37,873 nucleotides of DNA, from positions 1-37,873 of the forward strand of contig JAFDZA010000012.1 in NCBI GenBank assembly GCA_018267135.1, given 5' to 3'. Under the pieces are notes generated by a model. It was not told the DNA's origin. It did no database searches and worked only from the letters and a program-made list of their open reading frames with translations. The position numbers and the translations under genes are program-made. The DNA comes from Bacteroidota bacterium. GTDB taxonomy: Bacteria; Bacteroidota; Bacteroidia; Cytophagales; Cyclobacteriaceae. This document shows positions 1 to 7,494 of this stretch, piece by piece. Within the stretch, counting starts at the first letter, position 1. Each line of letters starts with the position of its first letter.

Positions 1-1372
1 GCGGAAGGCTTCCGCCCAAAGAAGGTACTTGTATTACGTCATAATTTACAGTCGTACTTATTGCCGCGCTTACTTTTTGGGGAAGGGGCAACTGCATGGG
101 TGTGCGTTGGGCATTATAACCTCCGGTGCGTTGAGTGAGTTTGGCAAGGAGCGGATATTTTCTGCGTTCGTTATCTGTTGGCTCATGGTCAATTATCTGA
201 TAGCCTTGCTTGATGATATGTTTTTTAAGTTTTTCAATTTGCCGATCTACATCATTGCCCAGTACCAACCTCAAATCCAATACAGCCGTTGCTTCCATAG
301 GGATAACATTTGCAGCTAAGGCCCCTACGTTAGCACTTTGCATTCCATTAATGTTGAGGGTAGGCCGTTGCAGCAGTTCCATAAAACTTTTTCCGTTTCC
401 GTCAGGCTGGCCCAGCGCCAGATCTTCTTGTATAGTAGATTCAATTTTTGGAATTTTAGCGATGGCCGCTTTTTCTGTTTCTGTCAAAGGTATTACGTCA
501 TCGTAAAATCCATTGATTAAAACATTTCCGTTGGCATCTTTCATGCTGGCCAGTAATTGTGCCAGCCGCATAGCCGGGTTGGGTGCCCAGTTGCCATAGT
601 TTCCGCTGTGCAGGGGGCGATTCGAGGCATACACCTTCAAATCGAGGGTTACATCGCCCCGCACACCAAAAACAACTTGCTTCTTTCCGGAAATGTGTCG
701 GGGGCCATCGCAAATCACCCAAAGGTCTGCGGCAAGTTTGTCCTTATACTTTGAAAATATTTCTGCCAGATTGATTGACCCCGCTTCTTCTTCGCCTTCA
801 AAAAAGAATTTGATATTTACCGCTGGCTTCCGCCCGGTTTTCAAAAGCGATTCGTAGGCTGTGATGATAGAAAAGACTCCGGCTTTATCATCCGATGCGC
901 CCCGCGCATACAACCGCCAAAGTGGTTCAATCTTTTGCTGATGGGCCGGAAAAGGAATTTTCAATCCCCCTCTATCCAACCGGTCAGAATACAAAACCGG
1001 AACAAAAGGCTGAAGCCCATCTGCCCATTGTTTGGGGTTAACAGGCTGGCCATCATAATGAGCGTAAAATGCAATGGTGATGGGAGCCCCAACATATACG
1101 CTTCCGTAAACCACCGATGCAGAGTTAGGTTTGCCCGACATAAGCAGTTCCCCTTGCACTCCGAGTTTGTTTAGCCAGGCGCTGATGTAGTTGGCATTTC
1201 GAGCTATATTAATTGAATCGCCCAGCACATTGGGAATGGAAAGAAACTGCACATACTCATTCAGCCAACGGTGTTGATTCGTTTGGTCTGCAATATATTT
1301 TTGAATTTTGGGCTGCGCTTCAGCTACAAAAGTAAAGCACATCAAAACGATGGCGAGCAAATTTGTTTTCAT
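1..1372 (-). CDS. Secreted M20-family metallopeptidase (C-terminus cut by window edge)
   Basis: Continuous minus-strand reading frame from an ATG at 1372 to the window edge with no stop, so the C-terminus is missing. The N-terminus (MKTNLLAIVLMCFTFVAEAQ) is a signal peptide, so the enzyme acts in the periplasm or outside the cell. M20 metal-site motifs are visible: HYDGQ with His105 and Asp107, a GASDDKAG motif with the likely bridging Asp at 161, and an FFFEGEEEAGS motif near residue 190 holding the catalytic and metal-binding Glu pair. The visible end reads VPSLGGSLP, typical of the C-terminal part of M20 dipeptidases and carboxypeptidases. At least 457 residues are present, close to the usual length. 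M20 enzymes hydrolyse peptides or acylated amino acids with a two-metal centre; the exact substrate cannot be read here. It lies 124 bases after the next minus-strand gene, and I see no clear promoter. Confidence 0.9.
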   Translation of the reverse strand, partial: MKTNLLAIVLMCFTFVAEAQPKIQKYIADQTNQHRWLNEYVQFLSIPNVLGDSINIARNANYISAWLNKLGVQGELLMSGKPNSASVVYGSVYVGAPITIAFYAHYDGQPVNPKQWADGLQPFVPVLYSDRLDRGGLKIPFPAHQQKIEPLWRLYARGASDDKAGVFSIITAYESLLKTGRKPAVNIKFFFEGEEEAGSINLAEIFSKYKDKLAADLWVICDGPRHISGKKQVVFGVRGDVTLDLKVYASNRPLHSGNYGNWAPNPAMRLAQLLASMKDANGNVLINGFYDDVIPLTETEKAAIAKIPKIESTIQEDLALGQPDGNGKSFMELLQRPTLNINGMQSANVGALAANVIPMEATAVLDLRLVLGNDVDRQIEKLKKHIIKQGYQIIDHEPTDNERRKYPLLAKLTQRTGGYNAQRTPMQLPLPQKVSAAISTTVNYDVIQVPSLGGSLP

Positions 1373-1496
1373 ACGGATAAAAATAAGCAAATGGAATCAT
1401 GCCAACTAAGCTAAAACTGATTTGTGGAGGCCTTGTGGCTACTATGTAGCTGCGATTGTTTCTCTTGGAGGGCGCGAAAAACTCACGCTTGCTATT

Positions 1497-2336
1497 CTAA
1501 TAGCCCAATAATTTTTTTGCTTGCCCTGCCCAATCATCTTTTAGGATTCGGTGCGGAAAAAATTCGATGGCAGCTCCCACACGGTCTATCATTTCAGGGG
1601 TTAGCTCACTCAATTGTTGCAGCGTGTAAATACCAATCATGTTCAGTCGCTTTTCTATAAATGGACCTATGCCTTTAATCTGGGTAAGATCATCTTTTTC
1701 ATCCGGTTCGGCCGGGCGCACAAATGGGTGCTCCGAAAAACTCCTCTCCCGTTTTAGCGAATGAAGACCGGCTATTTCCGTTTGCAGTTTCTCATTGGCT
1801 TCTGCCAGCTCTTTATTTTGGTATTCCAGTTGCCGGATTTTGTAGCGGAGTGTTCCGCTGTCGTTTTCAGATTGCTGATGCTGCGTTTGGGCCAGTAAAA
1901 ATTCTTGCCGGGTTTGGGCTAACAAAATCTCTAACTCATGAAAGCGTTGTTGTAAATTTTCCTTTTCTGTATTGATTTCGTGTTGTTTTTGCTGGCACTC
2001 CGTTAAGTCGTGCCGGTGCTTTTCACTCCAAAGCAAAATCTTGTTGTTCAGTTCTTCATTGTCTGCTTGCTGCAACGTAATTCGTTCTATTAATGTAGCG
2101 TCTTGTTCTTCTTGATTTTCGATGGTGTCTTGCCGCAGCCACCAGGCAATGGCATATCCCAACAGGCAAGCTACCAGCAGCATCGTAAAAATTTCTACAA
2201 TGGCCAGCAGGCGTGTGTGCGGATCGAAATAATGCGGGTCGGCATTGATTACACCCTTAACACCATATAAATACCAAAGGCTTGAACCGATAATCCAACC
2301 TATAAACAACAGCAGAAACCAGTAATATTTTTTCAT
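1497..2336 (-). CDS. Membrane-anchored coiled-coil protein with C-terminal helix-hairpin-helix domain
   Basis: 279 residues starting at ATG 2336. Two hydrophobic segments (about residues 5-25 and 43-66) form an N-terminal membrane hairpin, followed by a long Gln/Glu/Lys-rich coiled coil (about 70-195). The C-terminus (about 215-279) is a compact domain beginning LTQIKGIGPFIEKRLNMIGI, a helix-hairpin-helix signature (KGIGP) of the kind attached to many Bacteroidota envelope proteins and resembling DNA-polymerase or ribosomal HhH domains. What it binds is not evident. HhH domains usually contact the nucleic-acid backbone, but in such membrane-anchored proteins the role is unknown, so I assign no function. 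It is divergent from the PadR gene, with a 105-base gap between them. Confidence 0.82.
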   Translation of the reverse strand: MKKYYWFLLLFIGWIIGSSLWYLYGVKGVINADPHYFDPHTRLLAIVEIFTMLLVACLLGYAIAWWLRQDTIENQEEQDATLIERITLQQADNEELNNKILLWSEKHRHDLTECQQKQHEINTEKENLQQRFHELEILLAQTRQEFLLAQTQHQQSENDSGTLRYKIRQLEYQNKELAEANEKLQTEIAGLHSLKRERSFSEHPFVRPAEPDEKDDLTQIKGIGPFIEKRLNMIGIYTLQQLSELTPEMIDRVGAAIEFFPHRILKDDWAGQAKKLLGY

Positions 2337-2419
2337 AAGCCCTCGAAATTAGTTGTTTTTGTTCATCACTAAAAATTTTTGGCCATTCGCTGCAACCCTA
2401 CCCATTTCCTAAGCGTCAT

Positions 2420-2440
2420 ATACCTAATTCAATTAGGTAT
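2420..2440. promoter_or_regulatory. Perfect 21-bp palindrome, likely PadR operator
   Basis: The arms are ATACCTAATT (2420-2429) and its exact reverse complement (2431-2440) around a single central C. The palindrome ends one base before the ATG of the PadR gene at 2442. Dyad operators next to their own gene are usual for PadR-type winged-helix repressors, so autoregulation of this regulator and the overlapping permease is the simplest reading. The site also covers the position where a ribosome would load, so bound protein or an RNA hairpin could block expression. The dyad is seen directly; its use as an operator is inferred. Confidence 0.65.
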
Positions 2441-2441
2441 T

Positions 2442-2777
2442 ATGGCACATTCTCCTGAGTTATTGAAAGGCACTCTGCAAACAATCATTTTAAAAATTTT
2501 AAAAGACCATGGCAAAACCTATGGATACGAAATAACCCACCGCGTGAAGGAATTGTCGGCCGGTAGCATTTTATTAACCGAAGGAGCGCTGTACCCTACG
2601 CTTCACCGGCTGGAAGCTGAAGGCTTGGTAAAAACCGAAAAAGTACTGATGGGAAAGCGAGTGAGGAAATACTATCTGCTTACCCCGGAAGGAAAATCGG
2701 AAGCGAAAGACCGGGTAGCTGAGTTTGTTGATTTTATCAAAACCATGAGCACGGTTTTGCAAGTAAACATCGCTTGA
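2442..2777 (+). CDS. PadR-family transcriptional regulator
   Basis: 111 residues from ATG 2442 (MAHSPELLKGTLQ). An upstream in-frame start exists at 2379, but it would run through the palindrome and is not family-like. The sequence carries the PadR winged-helix features: LKGTLQTIILKILKDHGKTYGYEI, then SAGSILLTEGALYPTLHRLEAEGLV, and the wing strand KRVRKYYLLTPEGKS. PadR repressors control membrane proteins, transporters or stress genes, usually as dimers at dyad operators. The stop codon overlaps the TTG start of the permease gene (TTGA at 2774-2777), so the two are almost certainly translated as one unit. No inducer-binding domain beyond the short C-terminal helix is present, as in the short PadR-s2 class. 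Confidence 0.93.
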   Translation: MAHSPELLKGTLQTIILKILKDHGKTYGYEITHRVKELSAGSILLTEGALYPTLHRLEAEGLVKTEKVLMGKRVRKYYLLTPEGKSEAKDRVAEFVDFIKTMSTVLQVNIA

Positions 2778-5491
2778 CGCTGAACAACAACCATATTGAT
2801 TACATTATTAAAGACCTGCACTACCGCGGTATTGTGGCCGAGGGTATAGAAACCGAATTGATAGACCACATCTGCTGCGCTACCGAAGAAAAAATAAAGT
2901 GCGGAAAAAATTTTATCGAGGCGTACCACGAAACTTTAAAATCTTTTGGCCACACCGCTGGCCTGCAACAAACTCAAAAAAAAGTAATCTTAATTGACAA
3001 CTCCAAACCCAAAAATATGATTAAAAATTATCTCACCGTGGCGTTTCGCAATCTGCGCAAACAAGGTTTTTATTCTGTTATCAACATTGCGGGGCTTGCC
3101 GTGGGCATAGCGGCTTGTTTGATCATTATGCTGTTTGTACTCGATGAGTTGAGTTACGATAAATACAACGAAAAAGCCGACCGAATTTATCGGGTAAACA
3201 ACGAAATCAAATTCAATGGCAACCATTTGAAAATGGCCGTAACGCCCGCTCCGCTCGGACAAATTTTTTTGCATGATTATCCTGAAATAGAATCAACTGT
3301 GCGTTTCCGCAATCACGGTTCCTACATGGTAAAACGTGCCGAAGGAACAGACAATATTAAAGAGCAACACGTGATGTGGGTTGATAGCACGTTCTTCAAA
3401 ATTTTTTCGGTAAAGGTGCTTGAGGGTAATGCCGACAAAGCGTTGACACAACCCGCCAGTGTGGCGATCAGCAAACGTGCTGCCGAAAAATACTTTCCAA
3501 ACAGAAATGCACTCGGTCAATCGCTTACTTTCGATAATAAGTTAACAGCAAAAGTTACAGCTGTCTATGAAAACATTCCTGAGACTTCCCATTTTCATTT
3601 CGATTTTTTGCTTCCCTTTTTTGGTAATGATTGGCCGGGCAAAGAAGCACAAATGGCAAATCTGTTAAGTAATAATTTTCACACCTATCTGCTGTTAAAA
3701 AAAGGTACTGATGCTAAGGCGCTGGAAAAGAAATTTCCTGATTTTGTGATGAAGCACGTTGCACCCCAAATAGGCAGTGTTTTTGGAAACGATTTTTCAA
3801 TGGAAAAATTTTTGGCAGCAGGAAACAAATTTGAGCTCACTTTAACTCCTCTGCTCGACATTCATCTTAAATCAAACCTGCAAATAGAAGTGGAGCCGAA
3901 CGGAAGCATCACCTACATCTATCTTTTCAGCATTGTGGCATTGTTCATCCTCGCCATCGCCTGTGTCAACTTTATGAACCTGAGCACCGCTCGATCGGCC
4001 AACCGGGCAAAAGAAGTAGGCGTGCGCAAAGTACTCGGCTCACTGCGCACCAATTTAATAGGGCAGTTTTTAACAGAATCAACGCTCATCACATTGTTTT
4101 CATTTGTATTGGCCATTGGATTGGCGTATCTCGTTCTTCCGTTTTTCAACAGCGTTGCACAGAAGCATTTGTTTATTCCTTTCGGTAATGGCGTTTTCTA
4201 TTTCACGCTTTTGGGCACGGCTATTTTTATCGGCATTTTGGCGGGCGTTTATCCCTCGTTTTTTCTTTCGGCTTTTAAACCTGCGCTTGTGCTGAAAGGA
4301 CAGCTCGCCAAAGGCATGAAGAGTGGGTTCATCCGCAGTTCGTTGGTGGTGTTTCAATTCGTCATTTCTATTTTCTTAATTATCGGTGCGATTACGGTAA
4401 ACCGTCAATTGAATTTCATTCAAAATAAAAATTTAGGTTTTGAAAAAAATCAAATCATCACCGTTCACGATGCGTATGCGTTGCAATCCAATCTTCAATC
4501 GTTTAAAAAAGAAGTTTTAAAAATCAATTCAATTGAAAGCGGAACTATATCGGGGTTTTTGCCAGTCGAAAACTCAGATTCCTGGCGCAATGACAACACT
4601 TTTTGGAAAGAGGGCAATCAACCCACAGCAGAGAATTTAGTGGGTATGCAGAATTGGAATGTGGACTATGATTACCTTAAAACATTGGGCATGAAAATAA
4701 AATTGGGCCGCGGTTTTTCCAATGAATTTCCATCAGATTCTTCTGCTGTTATTTTGAACGAAGCGGTGGCAGCCCACTTTGGATTTGATAATCCCATCGG
4801 GAAAAAGATTAGTACGTTCAATAACGATTTGCCTAACGGTGCACCCGACCCCAACTCTATAAAATCCTGGACGGTGATTGGCATAATTGAAAATTTTCAT
4901 TTCTCATCGATGAAAGAATCGATCAAAGGTCTGGGGCTTTTTCTTGGCAAAAGCGATGGTAGCGTGAGTTTTCGATTCAATACAAGCAATGCACAAGAAA
5001 CCATTCAGTCAATTGAAAAAGTGTGGAAACAATTAGCGCCAAGCCAACCCTTTCAATATTCATTTTTGAATGAAGACTTTGGAAAAATGTATGATGCCGA
5101 ACAACGTCTTGGGAAAATCTTCGGAGCTTTTGCCACGCTTGCTATCATCATTGCTTGCCTTGGTTTGTTTGCGCTCACGGCATTCACGGCCGAGCAACGC
5201 ACCAAAGAAATAGGAATCAGAAAAGTAATGGGCGCATCCGTAAGCAGTATTGTGTTTTTACTTTCTAAAGAATTTGGAAAGTTGATTGTAGTAGCATTTA
5301 TCATTGCCGTACCGTTGGCTTGGTATGCGGTAGATTGGTGGCTGAAAGGCTACACGTTCAAAACCGAAATCGGAGTAATGGTTTATGTTTTTGCCGGACT
5401 ATTTTGTTTGCTCATCGCCTGGATTACCATGGGTTATCAATCCATTCGTGCGGCTATTTCAGACCCGGTAAAATCATTGCGCAGCGAATAA
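2774..5491 (+). CDS. MacB/FtsX-type ABC transporter permease with N-terminal prefix domain
   Basis: 905 residues, translated from a TTG overlapping the padR stop. Residues 1-75 form a soluble helical prefix before the transporter proper, which begins near MIKNYLTVAFRNLRKQGFYSVINIAGLAVG. Two MacB-type halves follow, each with a periplasmic core and FtsX-like membrane helices. The coupling-helix motifs KEVGVRKVLGS (near residue 412) and KEIGIRKVMGAS (near 811) are both intact, so it should contact an ATPase. No ATP-binding subunit is encoded nearby; it must come from elsewhere if the permease acts as a classical ABC protein. Such permeases in Bacteroidota are often paired with PadR regulators and are annotated as antimicrobial-peptide or macrolide exporters, but the substrate here is unknown. 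If TTG is not used, an ATG at 3018 (MIKNYL) would give a version without the prefix. Confidence 0.93.
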   Translation: MTLNNNHIDYIIKDLHYRGIVAEGIETELIDHICCATEEKIKCGKNFIEAYHETLKSFGHTAGLQQTQKKVILIDNSKPKNMIKNYLTVAFRNLRKQGFYSVINIAGLAVGIAACLIIMLFVLDELSYDKYNEKADRIYRVNNEIKFNGNHLKMAVTPAPLGQIFLHDYPEIESTVRFRNHGSYMVKRAEGTDNIKEQHVMWVDSTFFKIFSVKVLEGNADKALTQPASVAISKRAAEKYFPNRNALGQSLTFDNKLTAKVTAVYENIPETSHFHFDFLLPFFGNDWPGKEAQMANLLSNNFHTYLLLKKGTDAKALEKKFPDFVMKHVAPQIGSVFGNDFSMEKFLAAGNKFELTLTPLLDIHLKSNLQIEVEPNGSITYIYLFSIVALFILAIACVNFMNLSTARSANRAKEVGVRKVLGSLRTNLIGQFLTESTLITLFSFVLAIGLAYLVLPFFNSVAQKHLFIPFGNGVFYFTLLGTAIFIGILAGVYPSFFLSAFKPALVLKGQLAKGMKSGFIRSSLVVFQFVISIFLIIGAITVNRQLNFIQNKNLGFEKNQIITVHDAYALQSNLQSFKKEVLKINSIESGTISGFLPVENSDSWRNDNTFWKEGNQPTAENLVGMQNWNVDYDYLKTLGMKIKLGRGFSNEFPSDSSAVILNEAVAAHFGFDNPIGKKISTFNNDLPNGAPDPNSIKSWTVIGIIENFHFSSMKESIKGLGLFLGKSDGSVSFRFNTSNAQETIQSIEKVWKQLAPSQPFQYSFLNEDFGKMYDAEQRLGKIFGAFATLAIIIACLGLFALTAFTAEQRTKEIGIRKVMGASVSSIVFLLSKEFGKLIVVAFIIAVPLAWYAVDWWLKGYTFKTEIGVMVYVFAGLFCLLIAWITMGYQSIRAAISDPVKSLRSE

Positions 5492-5504
5492 GCCTCTCTT
5501 TTTT

Positions 5505-5539
5505 AACCTTTCCAAAAGTTTAAAACTTTTGGAAAGGTT
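5505..5539. repeat. Perfect 17-bp inverted repeat (palindrome A)
   Basis: Left arm AACCTTTCCAAAAGTTT at 5505-5521, one central base, and an exact reverse-complement arm at 5523-5539. It lies 13 bases after the permease stop and 73 bases before the AraC-MGMT start. The RNA would form a strong hairpin, so it may terminate the permease transcript, though the downstream T-run is poor (GGTTTGGTT). A diverged relative is found at 8073-8109, after alkB. Confidence 0.75.
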
Positions 5540-5612
5540 TGGTTAAAGTCCGCATGTTTCAGATTTTATAACAGCACTCCATATTGAATATTTGCATCCT
5601 AAATTTACCAAT

Positions 5613-6461
5613 ATGGAAACGCAAGCAAGTATCAATTACAAACGTATTGCCGCAGCAATTGATTATATCAAAACCCATTTTAAAGAGCAACCTACTTTAG
5701 ATGTGGTTGCCGAAAGCGTGCATCTCAGCCCCGCGCATTTTCAACGAATGTTTACCGATTGGGCTGGCACTAGTCCGAAAAAATTTTTACAGTACATCAG
5801 TGTGCAGCATGCCAAAAAAATGTTGAGCAAAGACAGCGCAACTTTGTTTGATGCCGCTTTTGAAACCGGATTTTCAAGCACCAGCCGTTTGCATGATTTG
5901 TTTGTGAACATCGAGGGTATGTCGCCAGCCGAATATAAAAACGGTGGCAAAAATCTTTCCATCAACTACAGTTTTGCCGAAAGCCCCTTTGGCAATGTAA
6001 TTGTAGCCTCTACATCAAAAGGCGTTTGTTCTATGGCTTTTGAAAATGATGAAAACGTGGCTTTGAATAATTTGAAATCAAAATTTCCGAACGCAACCAT
6101 TCAACGTAAATTAGATTTGCTGCAACAAAACGCCTTGTTCATTTTTCAAAATGACTGGAGCAAGCTGCCCGAAATAAAACTGCATTTGAAAGGCTCCGAT
6201 TTTCAATTGAAAGTTTGGGAAATGTTGTTGAAAATCCCGATGGGCAAACTTTCTACTTACGGAAATATTGCAAAGCAATTGGGCAACCCCAATGCTTCAC
6301 GAGCGGTGGGCACAGCCATTGGCAGCAACCCTGTGGCGTATTTAATTCCTTGCCACCGAGTGATACAATCGTCTGGAACTTTTGGCGGCTATATGTGGGG
6401 CAACACAAGAAAGACCGCCATCATCGGGTGGGAAAACGCAAAAACAGATCCCAACTTTTAA
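5613..6461 (+). CDS. AraC-type HTH fused to methylated-DNA-protein cysteine methyltransferase (Ada/MGMT-like)
   Basis: 282 residues from ATG 5613 (METQASINYKRI); the TTG at 5592 upstream is a poorer start. Residues 1-105 are an AraC-type double helix-turn-helix (LDVVAESVHLSPAHFQRMFTDWAGTSPKKFLQ; FETGFSSTSRLHDLF). Residues 110-282 form an O6-alkylguanine-DNA alkyltransferase with the active-site motif IPCHRVI and acceptor Cys247, preceded by the helix FQLKVWEMLLKIPMGKLSTYGNIA. It repairs O6-methylguanine by irreversible transfer of the alkyl group. Compared with E. coli Ada it lacks the N-terminal phosphotriester-sensing zinc domain, which is encoded separately at 7234. It starts a four-gene repair cluster. 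Without the sensor domain, how its DNA-binding half is switched is unclear; it may be a fixed activator or respond to the separate domain. Confidence 0.95.
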   Translation: METQASINYKRIAAAIDYIKTHFKEQPTLDVVAESVHLSPAHFQRMFTDWAGTSPKKFLQYISVQHAKKMLSKDSATLFDAAFETGFSSTSRLHDLFVNIEGMSPAEYKNGGKNLSINYSFAESPFGNVIVASTSKGVCSMAFENDENVALNNLKSKFPNATIQRKLDLLQQNALFIFQNDWSKLPEIKLHLKGSDFQLKVWEMLLKIPMGKLSTYGNIAKQLGNPNASRAVGTAIGSNPVAYLIPCHRVIQSSGTFGGYMWGNTRKTAIIGWENAKTDPNF

Positions 6462-6470
6462 AGGGAAGGA

Positions 6471-7184
6471 ATGGAAAATTTAATTCAGAAAATCGACAAT
6501 GTTGACTGGAAGAACATTGCGCAATCAATGAACCAAAATGGGCACGCCATCCTTTCAAAACTGTTGTCGGGCGAACAATGTGAATCATTGAAAGCAGAAT
6601 ATGATAATCCGAATTTATATCGCAAAACAGTGGTGATGGCCCGCTATCGTTTTGGCTTGGGCGAATACAAATATTTCAATTATCCGTTGCCCGAAATTAT
6701 TCAAACGATACGGACAAAAGTTTATACGCACCTTGCGCCTATTGCCAATACTTGGTTTAACGTTTTGAACATTGATAAACAATTTCCTGCGGAACACGAG
6801 GCTTTGCTTGAGCAATGCCATGAAAACAATCAAACCCAAGCAACCGTTTTGATTTTGAAATATGGCAAAGGCGGCTTCAATACGTTGCATCAAGATTTGT
6901 ATGGCGATGTTTATTTTCCCATGCAAATAGTTCTATTTTTAAATGAACCCGACAAAGATTTCATAGGTGGAGAATTTGTAATGACACAACAAATCCCTAG
7001 AGCGCAGTCCAAAGTCATTGTATTAAAACCCAAAAAAGGTGATGCGTTAATTTTCACCACCAACTTCAAACCTGAAAATGGCTCGAAAGGTTATTACCGA
7101 GTAAACATGAAACACGGTGTAAGTGAAGTAACACAAGGCGAACGTCATACGTTGGGAATCATTTTTCATGATGCGTTGAGTTAA
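6471..7184 (+). CDS. 2OG-Fe(II) oxygenase in the alkylation-repair cluster
   Basis: 237 residues, starting 9 bases after the AraC-MGMT stop. The double-stranded beta-helix iron site is visible: His140-x-Asp142 in LHQDLYGD and distal His215 in MKHGVSEV, with Arg225 in QGERHTLGIIFHDA likely binding the 2-oxoglutarate carboxylate. The family is a prolyl-hydroxylase-like 2OG oxygenase distinct from AlkB, and such genes are often found beside Ada-type genes. By context it may oxidise alkylated nucleic acid or a protein partner; the substrate is not shown by sequence. It has no signal peptide, so it is cytoplasmic. A terminator-like hairpin follows at 7190-7220, so the two downstream genes may be expressed partly separately. 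Confidence 0.88.
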   Translation: MENLIQKIDNVDWKNIAQSMNQNGHAILSKLLSGEQCESLKAEYDNPNLYRKTVVMARYRFGLGEYKYFNYPLPEIIQTIRTKVYTHLAPIANTWFNVLNIDKQFPAEHEALLEQCHENNQTQATVLILKYGKGGFNTLHQDLYGDVYFPMQIVLFLNEPDKDFIGGEFVMTQQIPRAQSKVIVLKPKKGDALIFTTNFKPENGSKGYYRVNMKHGVSEVTQGERHTLGIIFHDALS

Positions 7185-7189
7185 CCAAG

Positions 7190-7220
7190 CCTATGGGTTT
7201 TAGAAACTTCATAGGTTTTT
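7190..7220 (+). terminator. Hairpin with T-run after the 2OG oxygenase gene
   Basis: CCTATG (7190-7195) pairs with CATAGG (7210-7215) and GTTT (7197-7200) with AAAC (7204-7207) around a 3-base loop, followed by five T residues at 7216-7220. It begins 5 bases after the stop. The shape fits a Rho-independent terminator, perhaps leaky since the next gene starts at 7234. Confidence 0.6.
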
Positions 7221-7233
7221 ACAAAAAGATAAA

Positions 7234-7494
7234 ATGATTCAACACAACGAAATATCCGTTGAACTTTTACGAAGGAAAATCAAGAATAAAGAAATTCATT
7301 TCAGTGGAAATAAAAAGTTGAAAATTTATGGTTTACTGACCTGTTCGTCTGGCAAAAAAACAAAAACAGAAAACAGGGTTTTCTTTAAAGGTGAAGTCGA
7401 AGCTTTGGCCAATGATTACAGGCCTTGCGCACATTGTATGAAAGCGAAATACAAAATTTGGAAACATGGATTTATTCAATCAAATAATAGATAA
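7234..7494 (+). CDS. Stand-alone Ada N-terminal (metal-binding) domain-like protein
   Basis: 86 residues, about the size of the Ada phosphotriester-repair domain alone. The match covers the IYGLLTCSSGKK segment, the NRVFFKGEVEALANDYRPCAHC segment (compare FFxxxxEAxxxGFRPCKRC in Ada) and the terminal helix. In E. coli Ada, Cys38, 42, 69 and 72 bind zinc and Cys38 accepts the methyl group. Here Cys37, Cys65 and Cys68 align with 38, 69 and 72, but the Cys42 position is Lys41. Zinc binding must therefore be altered, or His67 or a partner may supply the fourth ligand. The gene overlaps alkB by 29 bases, so the two are coupled. It could sense or repair methyl phosphotriesters in trans for the AraC-MGMT protein at 5613; that is inference. 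Confidence 0.85.
   Translation: MIQHNEISVELLRRKIKNKEIHFSGNKKLKIYGLLTCSSGKKTKTENRVFFKGEVEALANDYRPCAHCMKAKYKIWKHGFIQSNNR

Noticed and set aside
1..1372. Possible frameshift or pseudogene in the M20 peptidase, because no complete frame is present
   Set aside because: The blocks I read in detail (the start codon, the metal-site motifs and the left window edge) all fall in one frame, and the translation is continuous; the gene simply runs off the window.
3368..3373. A third CACGTG core inside the permease gene, considered as parS
   Set aside because: Its flanks (GCAACACGTGATGT) do not fit the GTT/AAC arms and it is within coding sequence.
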